This document shows positions 14,925 through 23,165 of a stretch of 64,000 bases of DNA, piece after piece; position 1 is the stretch's first letter; each line of letters starts with the position of its first letter. Under the pieces are notes generated by a model that was not told the origin of the DNA, did not search any database, and saw only the letters and a list, made by a program, of their open reading frames with translations. The position numbers and the translations under genes are program-made. The stretch comes from Citrobacter sp. Marseille-Q6884 (GTDB lineage: Bacteria > Pseudomonadota > Gammaproteobacteria > Enterobacterales > Enterobacteriaceae), in the NCBI RefSeq assembly GCF_945906775.1, contig NZ_CAMDRE010000001.1:496001-560000 (forward strand), given 5' to 3'.

Positions 14925-16592
14925 TTATTCAATCGAGCTGGGCTGAACCACGCCCGCGATATTTTTAATTTCCGCCCAGCGTTCGGCAGAGATGCGATAG
15001 CCGGTCCCGGGTCCCTGATAGTCATTGATGTCATTGACCGCGCTGACCACATCGAACTGGCGGTCAAGAATGGCGGACGTTTGCAGGTAATCGCCGGTCA
15101 CACGCTGTCTCAGCATATTGAGAATGTTGTTGGCGATGTCCTCGAAGCCGCTGGCGCTCAATGCGCCGACAATATCCAGCCCGGTAATGTTGCGCTTCAT
15201 CATCTCTTCCACCGCAGCCAGATCTTCCACCACATTGCGGGGCGGCATATCTTTGCTCCCGTGCGCATACGTTGCGGCCTCTACCTCATCATCGCTAATG
15301 AGCGGCAATCCCAACTCACGGAATACAGCCTGAATGGCGCGGGCGGCTTTATTACGGATGGCGATGGTTTCCGCTTCGGTGACCGGACGTAAACCGCCAT
15401 CAACCATCAGATCGCGTTGCAGGATGTTGTAATCGTCAAAGTCTTCAGCATCAAAGTTCGACCCGGCAAACATGTTGTCGTAGTTCGGTACCGCGCTGTA
15501 GCCGGAGAAGATAAAGTCGGTGCCGGGCAACATCTGCATCAATGTGCGGGCGGTACGGCGAATATCGGAGTGTGAGAAGGTCTGGTCATTAGCTGATGCC
15601 ACTTCAAGGTCGAGCATTGAGGCGATCAGATTTTCCGCCAGTACCGCACGAATGCCCGACGGTACCGCGCCGGTCATCCCGATACAGCTGACGGCACCGT
15701 TTTGCAGCCCCTGAACACCCGCGCCCTTGGTGATAAAAATGCAGCGCGATTCCAGATACAGCATCGATTTGCTTTCTGAATACCCCATCAGCGCTTCCGA
15801 CCCCGTACCGGAGGTATAACGCATCTTCAGCCCACGAGAAGCATAGGCCGAAGCGAGAAAGGCTTTTGACCAGGGCGTATCATCGCCGTCGGTAAATACC
15901 GATTCCGTCCCGTAGACCGATACGGTTTCGGCGTAGCTGGTTAACCCACGCATCCCCAGTTCCAGCTCTGTCGCTTCTTCAACAGAGCATTGAGTGAGCA
16001 CGCCAGGGCGACCACATTGGGACCCCACCAGCAGCGCCAGCGCGTTGAACGGCGCATAGCGCGCGATACCCACCGTGGTTTCTTGCTCGGAAAAACCACG
16101 GATCCCAGCTTCAGCCGCATCGGCTGCAATCTGCACCGGGTTATCTTTCAGGTTAGTGACGTGACACTGGTTAGAAGGGGTACGTCTGGCGCGCATTTTT
16201 TGCAACGCCATCATCATCTCCACTACGTTCATTTGTGCCATCACTTCCACCGCTTTCGCCGGGGTGATGGCAGTGGTCACCGCAATAATCTCTTCCCGAC
16301 TGACGTGGATATCCACCAGCATTCTGGCGATTTCCAGCGCGTCGAGCTGCATCGCTTGCTCAGTCTGCGCCACGTTAATGGCATAGTCGGCAATAAAGCG
16401 GTCAATCATGTCGAACTGTGCGCGGTCTTTACCGTCCAGCTCGACAATACGACCATTTTCTACCTTCACAGAGGAAGCGGGATCGTAAGGGCTTTCCATC
16501 GCGACAAGCCCTTCTTCCGGCCACTCACCAATGAGCCCATCCTGATTAACAGGCCGCTGGGCAAGGACTTCGAATCGTTTTGATCTTCTCAT
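14925..16592 (-). CDS. dhaB: Glycerol dehydratase, large (alpha) subunit
   Basis: 555 aa from the ATG at 16592 (MRRSKRFEVL), the standard length; the frame remains open 5 codons further upstream. It carries the active-site TIM barrel for radical dehydration of glycerol with coenzyme B12. The sequence agrees with the Citrobacter/Klebsiella enzyme throughout, including SNQCHVTNLKDNPVQIAADA and YTSGTGSEALMGYSESKSML. It heads the leftward operon dhaBCEF and is divergent from the HbpS-like gene; paired DhaR-type palindromes lie 137-184 bp upstream. The glycine-radical (B12-independent) type is excluded. Confidence 0.97.
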   Translation of the reverse strand: MRRSKRFEVLAQRPVNQDGLIGEWPEEGLVAMESPYDPASSVKVENGRIVELDGKDRAQFDMIDRFIADYAINVAQTEQAMQLDALEIARMLVDIHVSREEIIAVTTAITPAKAVEVMAQMNVVEMMMALQKMRARRTPSNQCHVTNLKDNPVQIAADAAEAGIRGFSEQETTVGIARYAPFNALALLVGSQCGRPGVLTQCSVEEATELELGMRGLTSYAETVSVYGTESVFTDGDDTPWSKAFLASAYASRGLKMRYTSGTGSEALMGYSESKSMLYLESRCIFITKGAGVQGLQNGAVSCIGMTGAVPSGIRAVLAENLIASMLDLEVASANDQTFSHSDIRRTARTLMQMLPGTDFIFSGYSAVPNYDNMFAGSNFDAEDFDDYNILQRDLMVDGGLRPVTEAETIAIRNKAARAIQAVFRELGLPLISDDEVEAATYAHGSKDMPPRNVVEDLAAVEEMMKRNITGLDIVGALSASGFEDIANNILNMLRQRVTGDYLQTSAILDRQFDVVSAVNDINDYQGPGTGYRISAERWAEIKNIAGVVQPSSIE

Positions 16593-16990
16593 AGCGCATT
16601 GACTCAAAAGTTAAAAAAACAGGAACGCCGGGCTGTATCGCCGGAGGTGGAAACCCCTCAGCCATCGCCTTTATTCAGCAATAGCCGAACTTTAAATGAG
16701 CAAGACAATAAAAAAATAAAATTAATTACGTTCCAATTTGGCACGTAATTAATTCTCACCGTTTCAGAATGGAACGCCAACCCGGAATATTCACGAAGAA
16801 TTGTGATGGGGTTAAATGATCATTATCAAAAAACACACAAGGCTAATAATTAATGTGGCTTCACTGGTATTTTCACCCTCTTGACTTAATAACGTGCGGC
16901 GTGAAAATAAAGAAAACGCAATGATGATAAAAAATAGCTGTCGCACGAAATTTTTCGTGACCTCGGCCCTACACGTACACAGGAGAGATT
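16593..16990. promoter_or_regulatory. dhaB / dhaT-operon divergent control region
   Basis: Two 17-bp palindromes of the form CGTTYC-N5-GRMACG lie at 16729-16745 and 16760-16776, 31 bp centre to centre, probably DhaR operators. The first is nested in a longer inverted repeat with perfect 12-bp arms AATTAATTACGT/ACGTAATTAATT (16720-16754). Nearer the rightward gene an inverted repeat TATTTTCAC...GTGAAAATA (16868-16909) encloses TTGACT, a possible -35 element. No gene is seen in this 398-bp stretch. Confidence 0.7.
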
Positions 16991-17419
16991 GTGAATAAGA
17001 GCCAGCAAATTGCCACCATTACCCTGGCGGCAGCCCAGAAAATGGCAGCCGCCGTCGAAGCAAAAGCACGTGACATCAACGTTCCGGTGGTCTTTTCCGT
17101 CGTTGACCACGGTGGCAACACGCTGCTGATGCAGCGTATGGACGAGGCATTTGTCAGCAGTTGCGATATTTCACTTAATAAAGCCTGGACCGCCTGCTGT
17201 TTACGTCAGGGGACTCACGAAATTACCGATGTGGTACAACCCGGTGCTTCACTATATGGATTACAGCTGACTAACCAACAGCGCATTATTATTTTCGGCG
17301 GTGGTCTGCCTGTCATGATAAACGGAAAAACAATCGGTGCTGTCGGCGTAAGTGGCGGCACTGTCGAACAGGACAAATTATTAGCCGAAACGGCATTGAA
17401 TTGTTTCTCTGAATTATAA
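16991..17419 (+). CDS. HbpS/GlcG-family (DUF336) protein of the dha regulon
   Basis: 142 aa from a GTG with AGGAGAG upstream. The family pattern is clear: an N-terminal helix with ITLAAAQKMAAAVEAKA, VVFSVVDHGGNTLLMQRMD, then PGASLYGLQLTN and a final GAVGVSGGTVEQDKLLAETAL. HbpS/GlcG proteins bind haem or corrinoid-like ligands or act as accessory factors. Its place as first gene of the dhaT-dhaG-adenosyltransferase operon suggests cobalamin handling, but this is inference. Known in Klebsiella and Citrobacter dha regulons as one of the unnamed orfs. Confidence 0.88.
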   Translation: MNKSQQIATITLAAAQKMAAAVEAKARDINVPVVFSVVDHGGNTLLMQRMDEAFVSSCDISLNKAWTACCLRQGTHEITDVVQPGASLYGLQLTNQQRIIIFGGGLPVMINGKTIGAVGVSGGTVEQDKLLAETALNCFSEL

Positions 17420-17441
17420 ATGAAATCTAAGAAGGTATATT

Positions 17442-18605
17442 ATGAGCTATCGTATGTTTGATTACCTGGTGCCGAATGTTAACTTTTTTGGTCCCAATGC
17501 TATTTCCGTTGTCGGTGAACGTTGCAAATTATTAGGCGGTAAAAAAGCGCTGCTGGTGACCGATAAAGGTCTGCGGGCAATTAAAGACGGCGCAGTAGAT
17601 AAAACGCTCAGCCATCTGCGTGAAGCGGGTATTGAGGTCGTGGTTTTTGACGGCGTCGAGCCAAACCCAAAAGACACCAACGTACGCGATGGTCTGGCGG
17701 TATTTCGTAAAGAGCAGTGCGATATTATCGTCACTGTCGGCGGCGGCAGCCCGCACGACTGTGGTAAAGGCATTGGCATCGCCGCTACCCACGAAGGCGA
17801 TCTCTACAGCTATGCCGGAATTGAAACCCTGACCAACCCGTTGCCCCCCATCGTGGCGGTCAACACCACCGCGGGTACGGCCAGCGAAGTGACTCGCCAC
17901 TGCGTGCTGACGAACACGAAAACAAAAGTGAAATTCGTCATCGTCAGCTGGCGTAACCTGCCGTCGGTCTCCATTAATGATCCATTGCTGATGCTCGGCA
18001 AACCCGCGCCGCTGACCGCCGCCACCGGGATGGATGCGTTGACCCACGCCGTTGAAGCCTATATTTCGAAAGACGCTAACCCGGTCACCGACGCCGCCGC
18101 AATCCAGGCAATCCGACTGATCGCCCGTAATTTACGCCAGGCCGTCGCGCTGGGCAGCAACCTGAAAGCCCGCGAAAATATGGCCTATGCTTCGCTGCTG
18201 GCGGGTATGGCATTTAACAACGCCAACCTCGGCTACGTGCACGCCATGGCGCACCAGCTTGGTGGCCTGTATGACATGCCACACGGTGTGGCGAACGCCG
18301 TTCTGCTGCCGCACGTGGCGCGCTATAACCTGATAGCCAACCCGGAAAAATTTGCCGACATCGCGGAGTTTATGGGCGAGAACATTGACGGTCTGTCCAC
18401 GATGGACGCCGCTGAACGGGCAATTCACGCCATCTCTCGTCTTTCTGCCGATATTGGTATTCCGCAGCATCTGCGCGAACTGGGCGTCAAAGAGGCCGAT
18501 TTCCCGTATATGGCGGAAATGGCGCTGAAAGATGGCAATGCTTTCTCGAACCCGCGCAAAGGGAATGAGAAAGAGATTGCTGAGATCTTCCGCCAGGCTT
18601 TTTGA
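17442..18605 (+). CDS. dhaT: 1,3-propanediol dehydrogenase (NADH, Fe-dependent)
   Basis: 387 aa, family III iron-dependent alcohol dehydrogenase. The NAD-binding GGGSPHDCGKGIG (about residues 98-110) and iron-site segments MDALTHAVEAYI and HAMAHQLGGLYDMPHG are present. It reduces 3-hydroxypropionaldehyde to 1,3-propanediol, regenerating NAD for DhaD. An AGAAGG Shine-Dalgarno lies 7 nt upstream; 22 bp separate it from the HbpS-like gene. Confidence 0.97.
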   Translation: MSYRMFDYLVPNVNFFGPNAISVVGERCKLLGGKKALLVTDKGLRAIKDGAVDKTLSHLREAGIEVVVFDGVEPNPKDTNVRDGLAVFRKEQCDIIVTVGGGSPHDCGKGIGIAATHEGDLYSYAGIETLTNPLPPIVAVNTTAGTASEVTRHCVLTNTKTKVKFVIVSWRNLPSVSINDPLLMLGKPAPLTAATGMDALTHAVEAYISKDANPVTDAAAIQAIRLIARNLRQAVALGSNLKARENMAYASLLAGMAFNNANLGYVHAMAHQLGGLYDMPHGVANAVLLPHVARYNLIANPEKFADIAEFMGENIDGLSTMDAAERAIHAISRLSADIGIPQHLRELGVKEADFPYMAEMALKDGNAFSNPRKGNEKEIAEIFRQAF

Positions 18606-18623
18606 TTGAAAAAGGGGGACGCC

Positions 18624-18977
18624 ATGCCACTTTCACCACCCGGTGTACATCTGTTTTATCACTCGCGCTGGCAGAATACCCGCGAGCTTGATGAGCTGTG
18701 CTGGGGGCTGGAGGAGCAGGGTGTCCCTTGCCAGGCAAGGTGTTGTGATGAGAATGCCAGTGCGCTGACGCTCAGCAAACGGGCGGCAAAAAGCTCAGCG
18801 TTGCGGGTAGGTCTCGGGCTTAACGCAACCGGTGATATTGCCTTAACCCATGCACAGTTGCCCAACGATCGGGCGCTGATCCGCGGGCATATCGCCGCCG
18901 GAGTGACGCAGATCCGCACGCTCGGTGCCAACGCCGGTCAACTGGTGAAAGTGCTTCCCTTCAGCGAGATAACATAA
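18624..18977 (+). CDS. dhaG: Glycerol dehydratase reactivase, small subunit
   Basis: 117 aa from the ATG at 18624, with AAGGGGG upstream; the frame is open back to 18606. Structure follows the DdrB/GdrB family: PGVHLFYHSRW, CWGLEEQGVPC, SALRVGLGLNATGDIALTHAQL, RTLGANAGQLVKVLP. It resembles the dehydratase beta subunit and swaps places with it during reactivation by DhaF. Lies 18 bp after dhaT and abuts the adenosyltransferase start directly. Confidence 0.95.
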   Translation: MPLSPPGVHLFYHSRWQNTRELDELCWGLEEQGVPCQARCCDENASALTLSKRAAKSSALRVGLGLNATGDIALTHAQLPNDRALIRGHIAAGVTQIRTLGANAGQLVKVLPFSEIT

Positions 18978-19508
18978 ATGTATCGTATTTATACCCGAAC
19001 CGGCGATAACGGCACCACCGCGCTGTTTGGCGGTCGGCGCATCGACAAAGATGACATCCGCGTGAATGCCTATGGGACGGTGGATGAACTGATTTCCCAG
19101 CTTGGCGTCTGCTATGCCACGACCCGGCAACCCGCGTTACAGCAAGATCTGCACGCCATTCAGAAAACGCTGTTCGTGTTGGGCTCGGAACTCGCCAGCG
19201 ATGAAAAGGGTCTCGCTCGCTTAACGCAGACGATTAACGCCGGAGATATTCAGGCGCTGGAGCAGTTGATTGACCGCAATATGGCACAAAGCGGCCCGCT
19301 TAAGGCGTTTGTGATCCCGGGGAAAAACCTGGCGTCGGCGCAGTTGCACGTCGCACGCACGCTGTCGCGACGGCTGGAACGTATTCTCATCGCAATGGAC
19401 AAGGCAGTGACCGTGCGCGACGAATTGAAGAGCTATATCAATCGTTTATCCGATGCCCTCTTCTCCATGGCGAGAATCGAAGAAACTACTCCAGATGCTT
19501 GCGCTTAA
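18978..19508 (+). CDS. PduO-type ATP:cob(I)alamin adenosyltransferase
   Basis: 176 aa. The N-terminal YTRTGDNGTTALFGG motif binds ATP; SRRLERIL (about residue 130) and YINRLSDALFSMAR near the C terminus complete the PduO signature. It makes adenosylcobalamin, the cofactor of glycerol dehydratase, and so works with DhaF/DhaG in cofactor recycling. Its start codon follows the dhaG stop directly. Its 3' end overlaps the convergent dhaR gene by 23 bp, with no room for a terminator between them. Confidence 0.93.
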   Translation: MYRIYTRTGDNGTTALFGGRRIDKDDIRVNAYGTVDELISQLGVCYATTRQPALQQDLHAIQKTLFVLGSELASDEKGLARLTQTINAGDIQALEQLIDRNMAQSGPLKAFVIPGKNLASAQLHVARTLSRRLERILIAMDKAVTVRDELKSYINRLSDALFSMARIEETTPDACA

Positions 19509-21411
19509 ACTGGCTGGCGTCGATATCGTACTGCTTCATCTTGCGCCACAGCGTAGTACGGCCAATGTTCAGCAGTTGCGACATCTCCTGCACACGCCCG
19601 CTGGTTACGCGCGCGGCGTGGATAATCGCCTCTTTTTCGATGGCCGTAAACGTCAGGCTGGCAGGAAGCAGTGAGGAAGTCGTATCACTGCCGGGGCGTT
19701 CGGCAAACAGATAATCAGGCAGATTACTCAAGCGAATATGGCCGTTATCGCTGCTGATGGCGATGTTTTCGATAATGCTGTTCAGCTCAAAATCGTTGCC
19801 CGGCCACGAGTAGGCCACCAGTTGCGCCAGCGCATCGTCATCGATCTTCAGGCTGGTTGAAAAGCGTTTTTTCAGGCTATTCAGGCGCGTATATATCAGC
19901 GATGGAATGCTGTTACGCCGCGCCCGTAGCGGCGGGATGACGATCTCAAAAGAGTGCAGCGCATAGTAAAGCTGGCGGCTAAAGCGGTTTTGTTCCACCA
20001 GATTGGCGAGATCCACGGTGGTGGTGGCGATCACTTTCACATCTACCGGGATCAGGCGGCGCGCATCAAGGCGGGTCAGAACGCCCTGTTTTATCACCTG
20101 CAGCAGCGCAGACTGGAGTTCCGGCGCCAGATACTCAATTTTTTCCAGAAACAGCGTGCCACCGTTTGCCAGTTCAAGGCGGCTCAGCCGACCGTTTTCA
20201 TCATCGGTTGGCGCACTGCCCATAAAATCCTGCCCCAGTACGCTGTTGGCATACAGCTGGCAGTTAACGGCGATGTACGGACCGCTGGCGCGTTCGCTTT
20301 CATTATGAATGGCCTGACTCAGCAGCTCCTTACCCACCCCCTCTTCCCCACACAGCAGGATCGGGAAACTCCCCCTCGCCGCCTGGCGACCGAAATGGAT
20401 CAGCCGCCGGGTTTCCGGGTCATCCGTCGACATCTGTTCAAAGGTATGGCTGACCTTGCCTAACTGGCTGGTCATCAATTGGCGCATTTGCTCGACCGGA
20501 TGCAAGAGCAGAATAAAGCTATTGCCCTGCTCTTCTACAATCGGCTTCAGGGTAATGACAGCATCCACAAACTGATGCTGACTCTCAAAGGTGACTTCGA
20601 CGTGATTCAGGCCACGGGCATGCTTAATTGCACGGCGCAGCAGCGTGGGTAAATTGACCAGGTCGTGAATGTTTTTACCCTGGCTGGCCTGAGCGTCCAG
20701 ATGCAAAAGCATCGCGGCTCGCGCATTGAGGAACTGCAATACGCCCTGCTCATTCCAGGCCATCACGCCATCATCCATACTCTCCAGCAATCCGTACATC
20801 TGATTCAGATGACGGTTAGATTCGGCTAACAGACTGTCGGTCAGCAAAGAATTACCGACTTCTCTGGCAATCGCCAGCGTCAGGGAGAGATCAGAAACGG
20901 ACTCATGCTCGACCAGACAGCAGAGTGAAATGGAGCCAAACAGCCGTCCGTGGTTATCGAACACCGGCGTTGAGCAGAATGACCAGGGATGCAGCGCCTG
21001 TTTAAAGTGTTGATCGCCAGAGGTTTTGGTCGGCTGTCCCGGCATCGTCGCCAGCGACAGCGCACAGCTACCAATAATGCTCTCGGCACAGTAGCTGCCG
21101 TCACGAAAACCCAGCTCCGCCAGTTGTTCTACCGTTTGCGGATCGCCGCAACGGCTGAGAATACAGGCCGACTCATCCAGAATCAGCAGCGCACAGGGGC
21201 GTCCATCCATAAACTCCCAGGCATCTTCCAGCGCGGCCTGACCAATCGTCAGTAGCGCAGTCTTGCGGCGGCAAATCGACTCAAACGTCAGCCCTTGTGC
21301 CTGATGCGGCGCCTGCCAGGTTTCCCGCTGCATAAATTTGCTGCAGCGATGCCATGACTGAGCGATGACCGAAGAGACGTCCTTTTTGAGTTCCTGAGTG
21401 TGCGCCGTCAT
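19486..21411 (-). CDS. dhaR: Transcriptional activator of the dha regulon
   Basis: 641 aa. GAF-like sensor domain (about 45-190), PAS domain (about 200-305), AAA+ domain (about 325-560) and Fis-type HTH at the C terminus (VQEMSQLLNIGRTTLWRKMKQ). The AAA+ domain is degenerate. Walker A is GEEGVGKE (355-362). Walker B reads GTLFLEKI instead of the usual DEI. The sigma-54-contacting GAFTGA loop is replaced by GQDFMGSA (393-400). So it probably activates sigma-70 promoters, as E. coli DhaR does. In E. coli the kinase subunits DhaK and DhaL act as its coregulators. Likely operators are the palindromes at 16729, 16760, 22752, 22784, 23007 and 23038. Confidence 0.95.
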   Translation of the reverse strand: MTAHTQELKKDVSSVIAQSWHRCSKFMQRETWQAPHQAQGLTFESICRRKTALLTIGQAALEDAWEFMDGRPCALLILDESACILSRCGDPQTVEQLAELGFRDGSYCAESIIGSCALSLATMPGQPTKTSGDQHFKQALHPWSFCSTPVFDNHGRLFGSISLCCLVEHESVSDLSLTLAIAREVGNSLLTDSLLAESNRHLNQMYGLLESMDDGVMAWNEQGVLQFLNARAAMLLHLDAQASQGKNIHDLVNLPTLLRRAIKHARGLNHVEVTFESQHQFVDAVITLKPIVEEQGNSFILLLHPVEQMRQLMTSQLGKVSHTFEQMSTDDPETRRLIHFGRQAARGSFPILLCGEEGVGKELLSQAIHNESERASGPYIAVNCQLYANSVLGQDFMGSAPTDDENGRLSRLELANGGTLFLEKIEYLAPELQSALLQVIKQGVLTRLDARRLIPVDVKVIATTTVDLANLVEQNRFSRQLYYALHSFEIVIPPLRARRNSIPSLIYTRLNSLKKRFSTSLKIDDDALAQLVAYSWPGNDFELNSIIENIAISSDNGHIRLSNLPDYLFAERPGSDTTSSLLPASLTFTAIEKEAIIHAARVTSGRVQEMSQLLNIGRTTLWRKMKQYDIDASQFKRKHLE

Positions 21412-21504
21412 ATCCCTTTCCGCTGTTTTACCCTGGACAACCCCTCCGGCAGAGACTGTCAGAGGGGAGAGAAGATGCCGGAAAAAAGGCTTACCGACGT
21501 CTGA

Positions 21505-22602
21505 TTAACGTGCCAGCCACTGCTGTCCCAGCAGGTCTGCCGTCAGAATAGCGGCATGTACGCTGTCTGGGGTCACCGGGAACGGCATATTATGGATGGT
21601 TTCACCTTCTGCACAGGTGGCTTTCGCGACGGCATGGATTTTATCATCAATGCCCTCTTTCACACCCATTTGCGCCAGCGTCACCGGCAAGCCGACTTTC
21701 TGACAGAAATCCAGCACGGTTTCAATCTCGTCCATTGGGCTGTTTTGCAGCACCAGTTGCGCCAGCGTACCGAATGCGACCTTCTCACCGTGGTACAAAT
21801 GGTGGCACTCTTCGAGAATCGTAAAGCCGTTATGAATAGCATGTGCGCCCGCAAGACCACTGCTTTCAAAACCGATACCGCTGAGATAAGTGTTGGCTTC
21901 AACAATACGTTCCAGCGCGTCGGTGACTACGCCTGCCTGCGCGGCTAAGCGAGCCTTTTCACCTTCTGCCAGCAACGTATCATAGCACAGGCGCGCCAGG
22001 CTCAATGCCGCCGCCGTGGACTGCCCACCCGCCATGCTGGTCGCTCTGGCGTCATAACAGGCTTTAGCTTCAAACCAGGTAGAGAGCGCATCCCCCATTC
22101 CGGCAACCAGCAGACGCACTGGCGCTTTGGCGATAATTGCCGTATCCATCACCACCATATCCGGGTTTTTCGGGTAGATCAGGTACTCTTCAAATTCCCC
22201 GGCTTCGGTGTAAATCACCGACAGAGCGCTGGTTGGCGCATCGGTAGAGGCAATCGTCGGAATCACTACCACCGGCAGCTTCTGGTAGTAGCCAATCGCT
22301 TTGGCGGTATCCAGCGTTTTCCCACCGCCAATCCCCACGACGCCACGGCAGCCGTGTTGTTTCAGAATGGCAATAAGACGATCAATTTCCACATGGCTGC
22401 ATTCGCCGTTAAAGCGCTCTGCGTGGCAGCTAATCCCATGATTGTGGAGGCCATTAAGTACTTTTTCCCCCGCCAGCTTCATCACGAAATCATCCGCAAT
22501 CACAAAAAAGCTGTCCGCCAGGTTTTTAGCGTATTGACCAAATAAGGTAGAAGCGTCAGGACCCTGGAGATATTTGGCTGGAGATTGAATAACTTTTAGC
22601 AT
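21505..22602 (-). CDS. dhaD: Glycerol dehydrogenase (NAD)
   Basis: 365 aa from the ATG at 22602, the length of the Citrobacter enzyme; the frame is open upstream to 22869 but that would include the control region. Family III metal-dependent dehydrogenase: GIGGGKTLDTAK (NAD), GMGDALSTWFEAKAC and HAIHNGFT plus HLYHGEKVAFGT (zinc ligands). It oxidises glycerol to dihydroxyacetone. Divergent from dhaK, its partner in the oxidative branch, across a 563-bp control region. Confidence 0.96.
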   Translation of the reverse strand: MLKVIQSPAKYLQGPDASTLFGQYAKNLADSFFVIADDFVMKLAGEKVLNGLHNHGISCHAERFNGECSHVEIDRLIAILKQHGCRGVVGIGGGKTLDTAKAIGYYQKLPVVVIPTIASTDAPTSALSVIYTEAGEFEEYLIYPKNPDMVVMDTAIIAKAPVRLLVAGMGDALSTWFEAKACYDARATSMAGGQSTAAALSLARLCYDTLLAEGEKARLAAQAGVVTDALERIVEANTYLSGIGFESSGLAGAHAIHNGFTILEECHHLYHGEKVAFGTLAQLVLQNSPMDEIETVLDFCQKVGLPVTLAQMGVKEGIDDKIHAVAKATCAEGETIHNMPFPVTPDSVHAAILTADLLGQQWLAR

Positions 22603-23165
22603 TCCTTTCATCCTCAAATAAGTACATGTTTTTACATGATGAGCCCTGGCGTTTACCTGTTTAGCCTGATGCTGAGCGCTAAAGCAGAGCGGTACCGGAG
22701 CGATGTACTCACTGTAGGGCGAGGCGTGCACAAAAAAATCTTTCGTCTTTTTGTTCTGATATGAAACAGATAAAAATAGCTGACGTTCCATATTGAAACG
22801 CTTAACCCTAAATTTAATACGGTTTGCGATCCCGATCCGTTCATTTGCGCTCATTTCAGTACAGAACACACAAACCGGATAGGTCTTTTACCTTCCCGTC
22901 ACGGTAAAGACCGTCAAAAAATCCCCATCCATTCGCGATAAACGCCGCTAATGTCAGGAGAAAAAAGCGGTGCAGGGTCGCATTGCGCGCTTTTTTCGCA
23001 CAATCACGTTCCATTTCGGAACAAAAAAGAACATTCGCGTTTCGTAATGAAACTCATTTTGCTGCAGTTTTTTTCCGCGCTGACTCCGCCAGAATCTCTC
23101 CATCGCCTCCGCGCCATGACAGGGCATCCGGGGGTTTGTTTTACACTCAATCGCCAGGAGCTGTT
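22603..23165. promoter_or_regulatory. dhaD / dhaK divergent control region with four DhaR-type palindromes
   Basis: Four 17-bp palindromes match YGTTYY-N5-GRAACR: 22752-22768 and 22784-22800 (32 bp apart) on the dhaD side, 23007-23023 and 23038-23054 (31 bp apart) on the dhaK side. Each pair lies 110-200 bp from its gene. Sequence, pairing and spacing equal those upstream of dhaB, strongly suggesting one regulator, DhaR. No gene is supported here. Confidence 0.72.
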
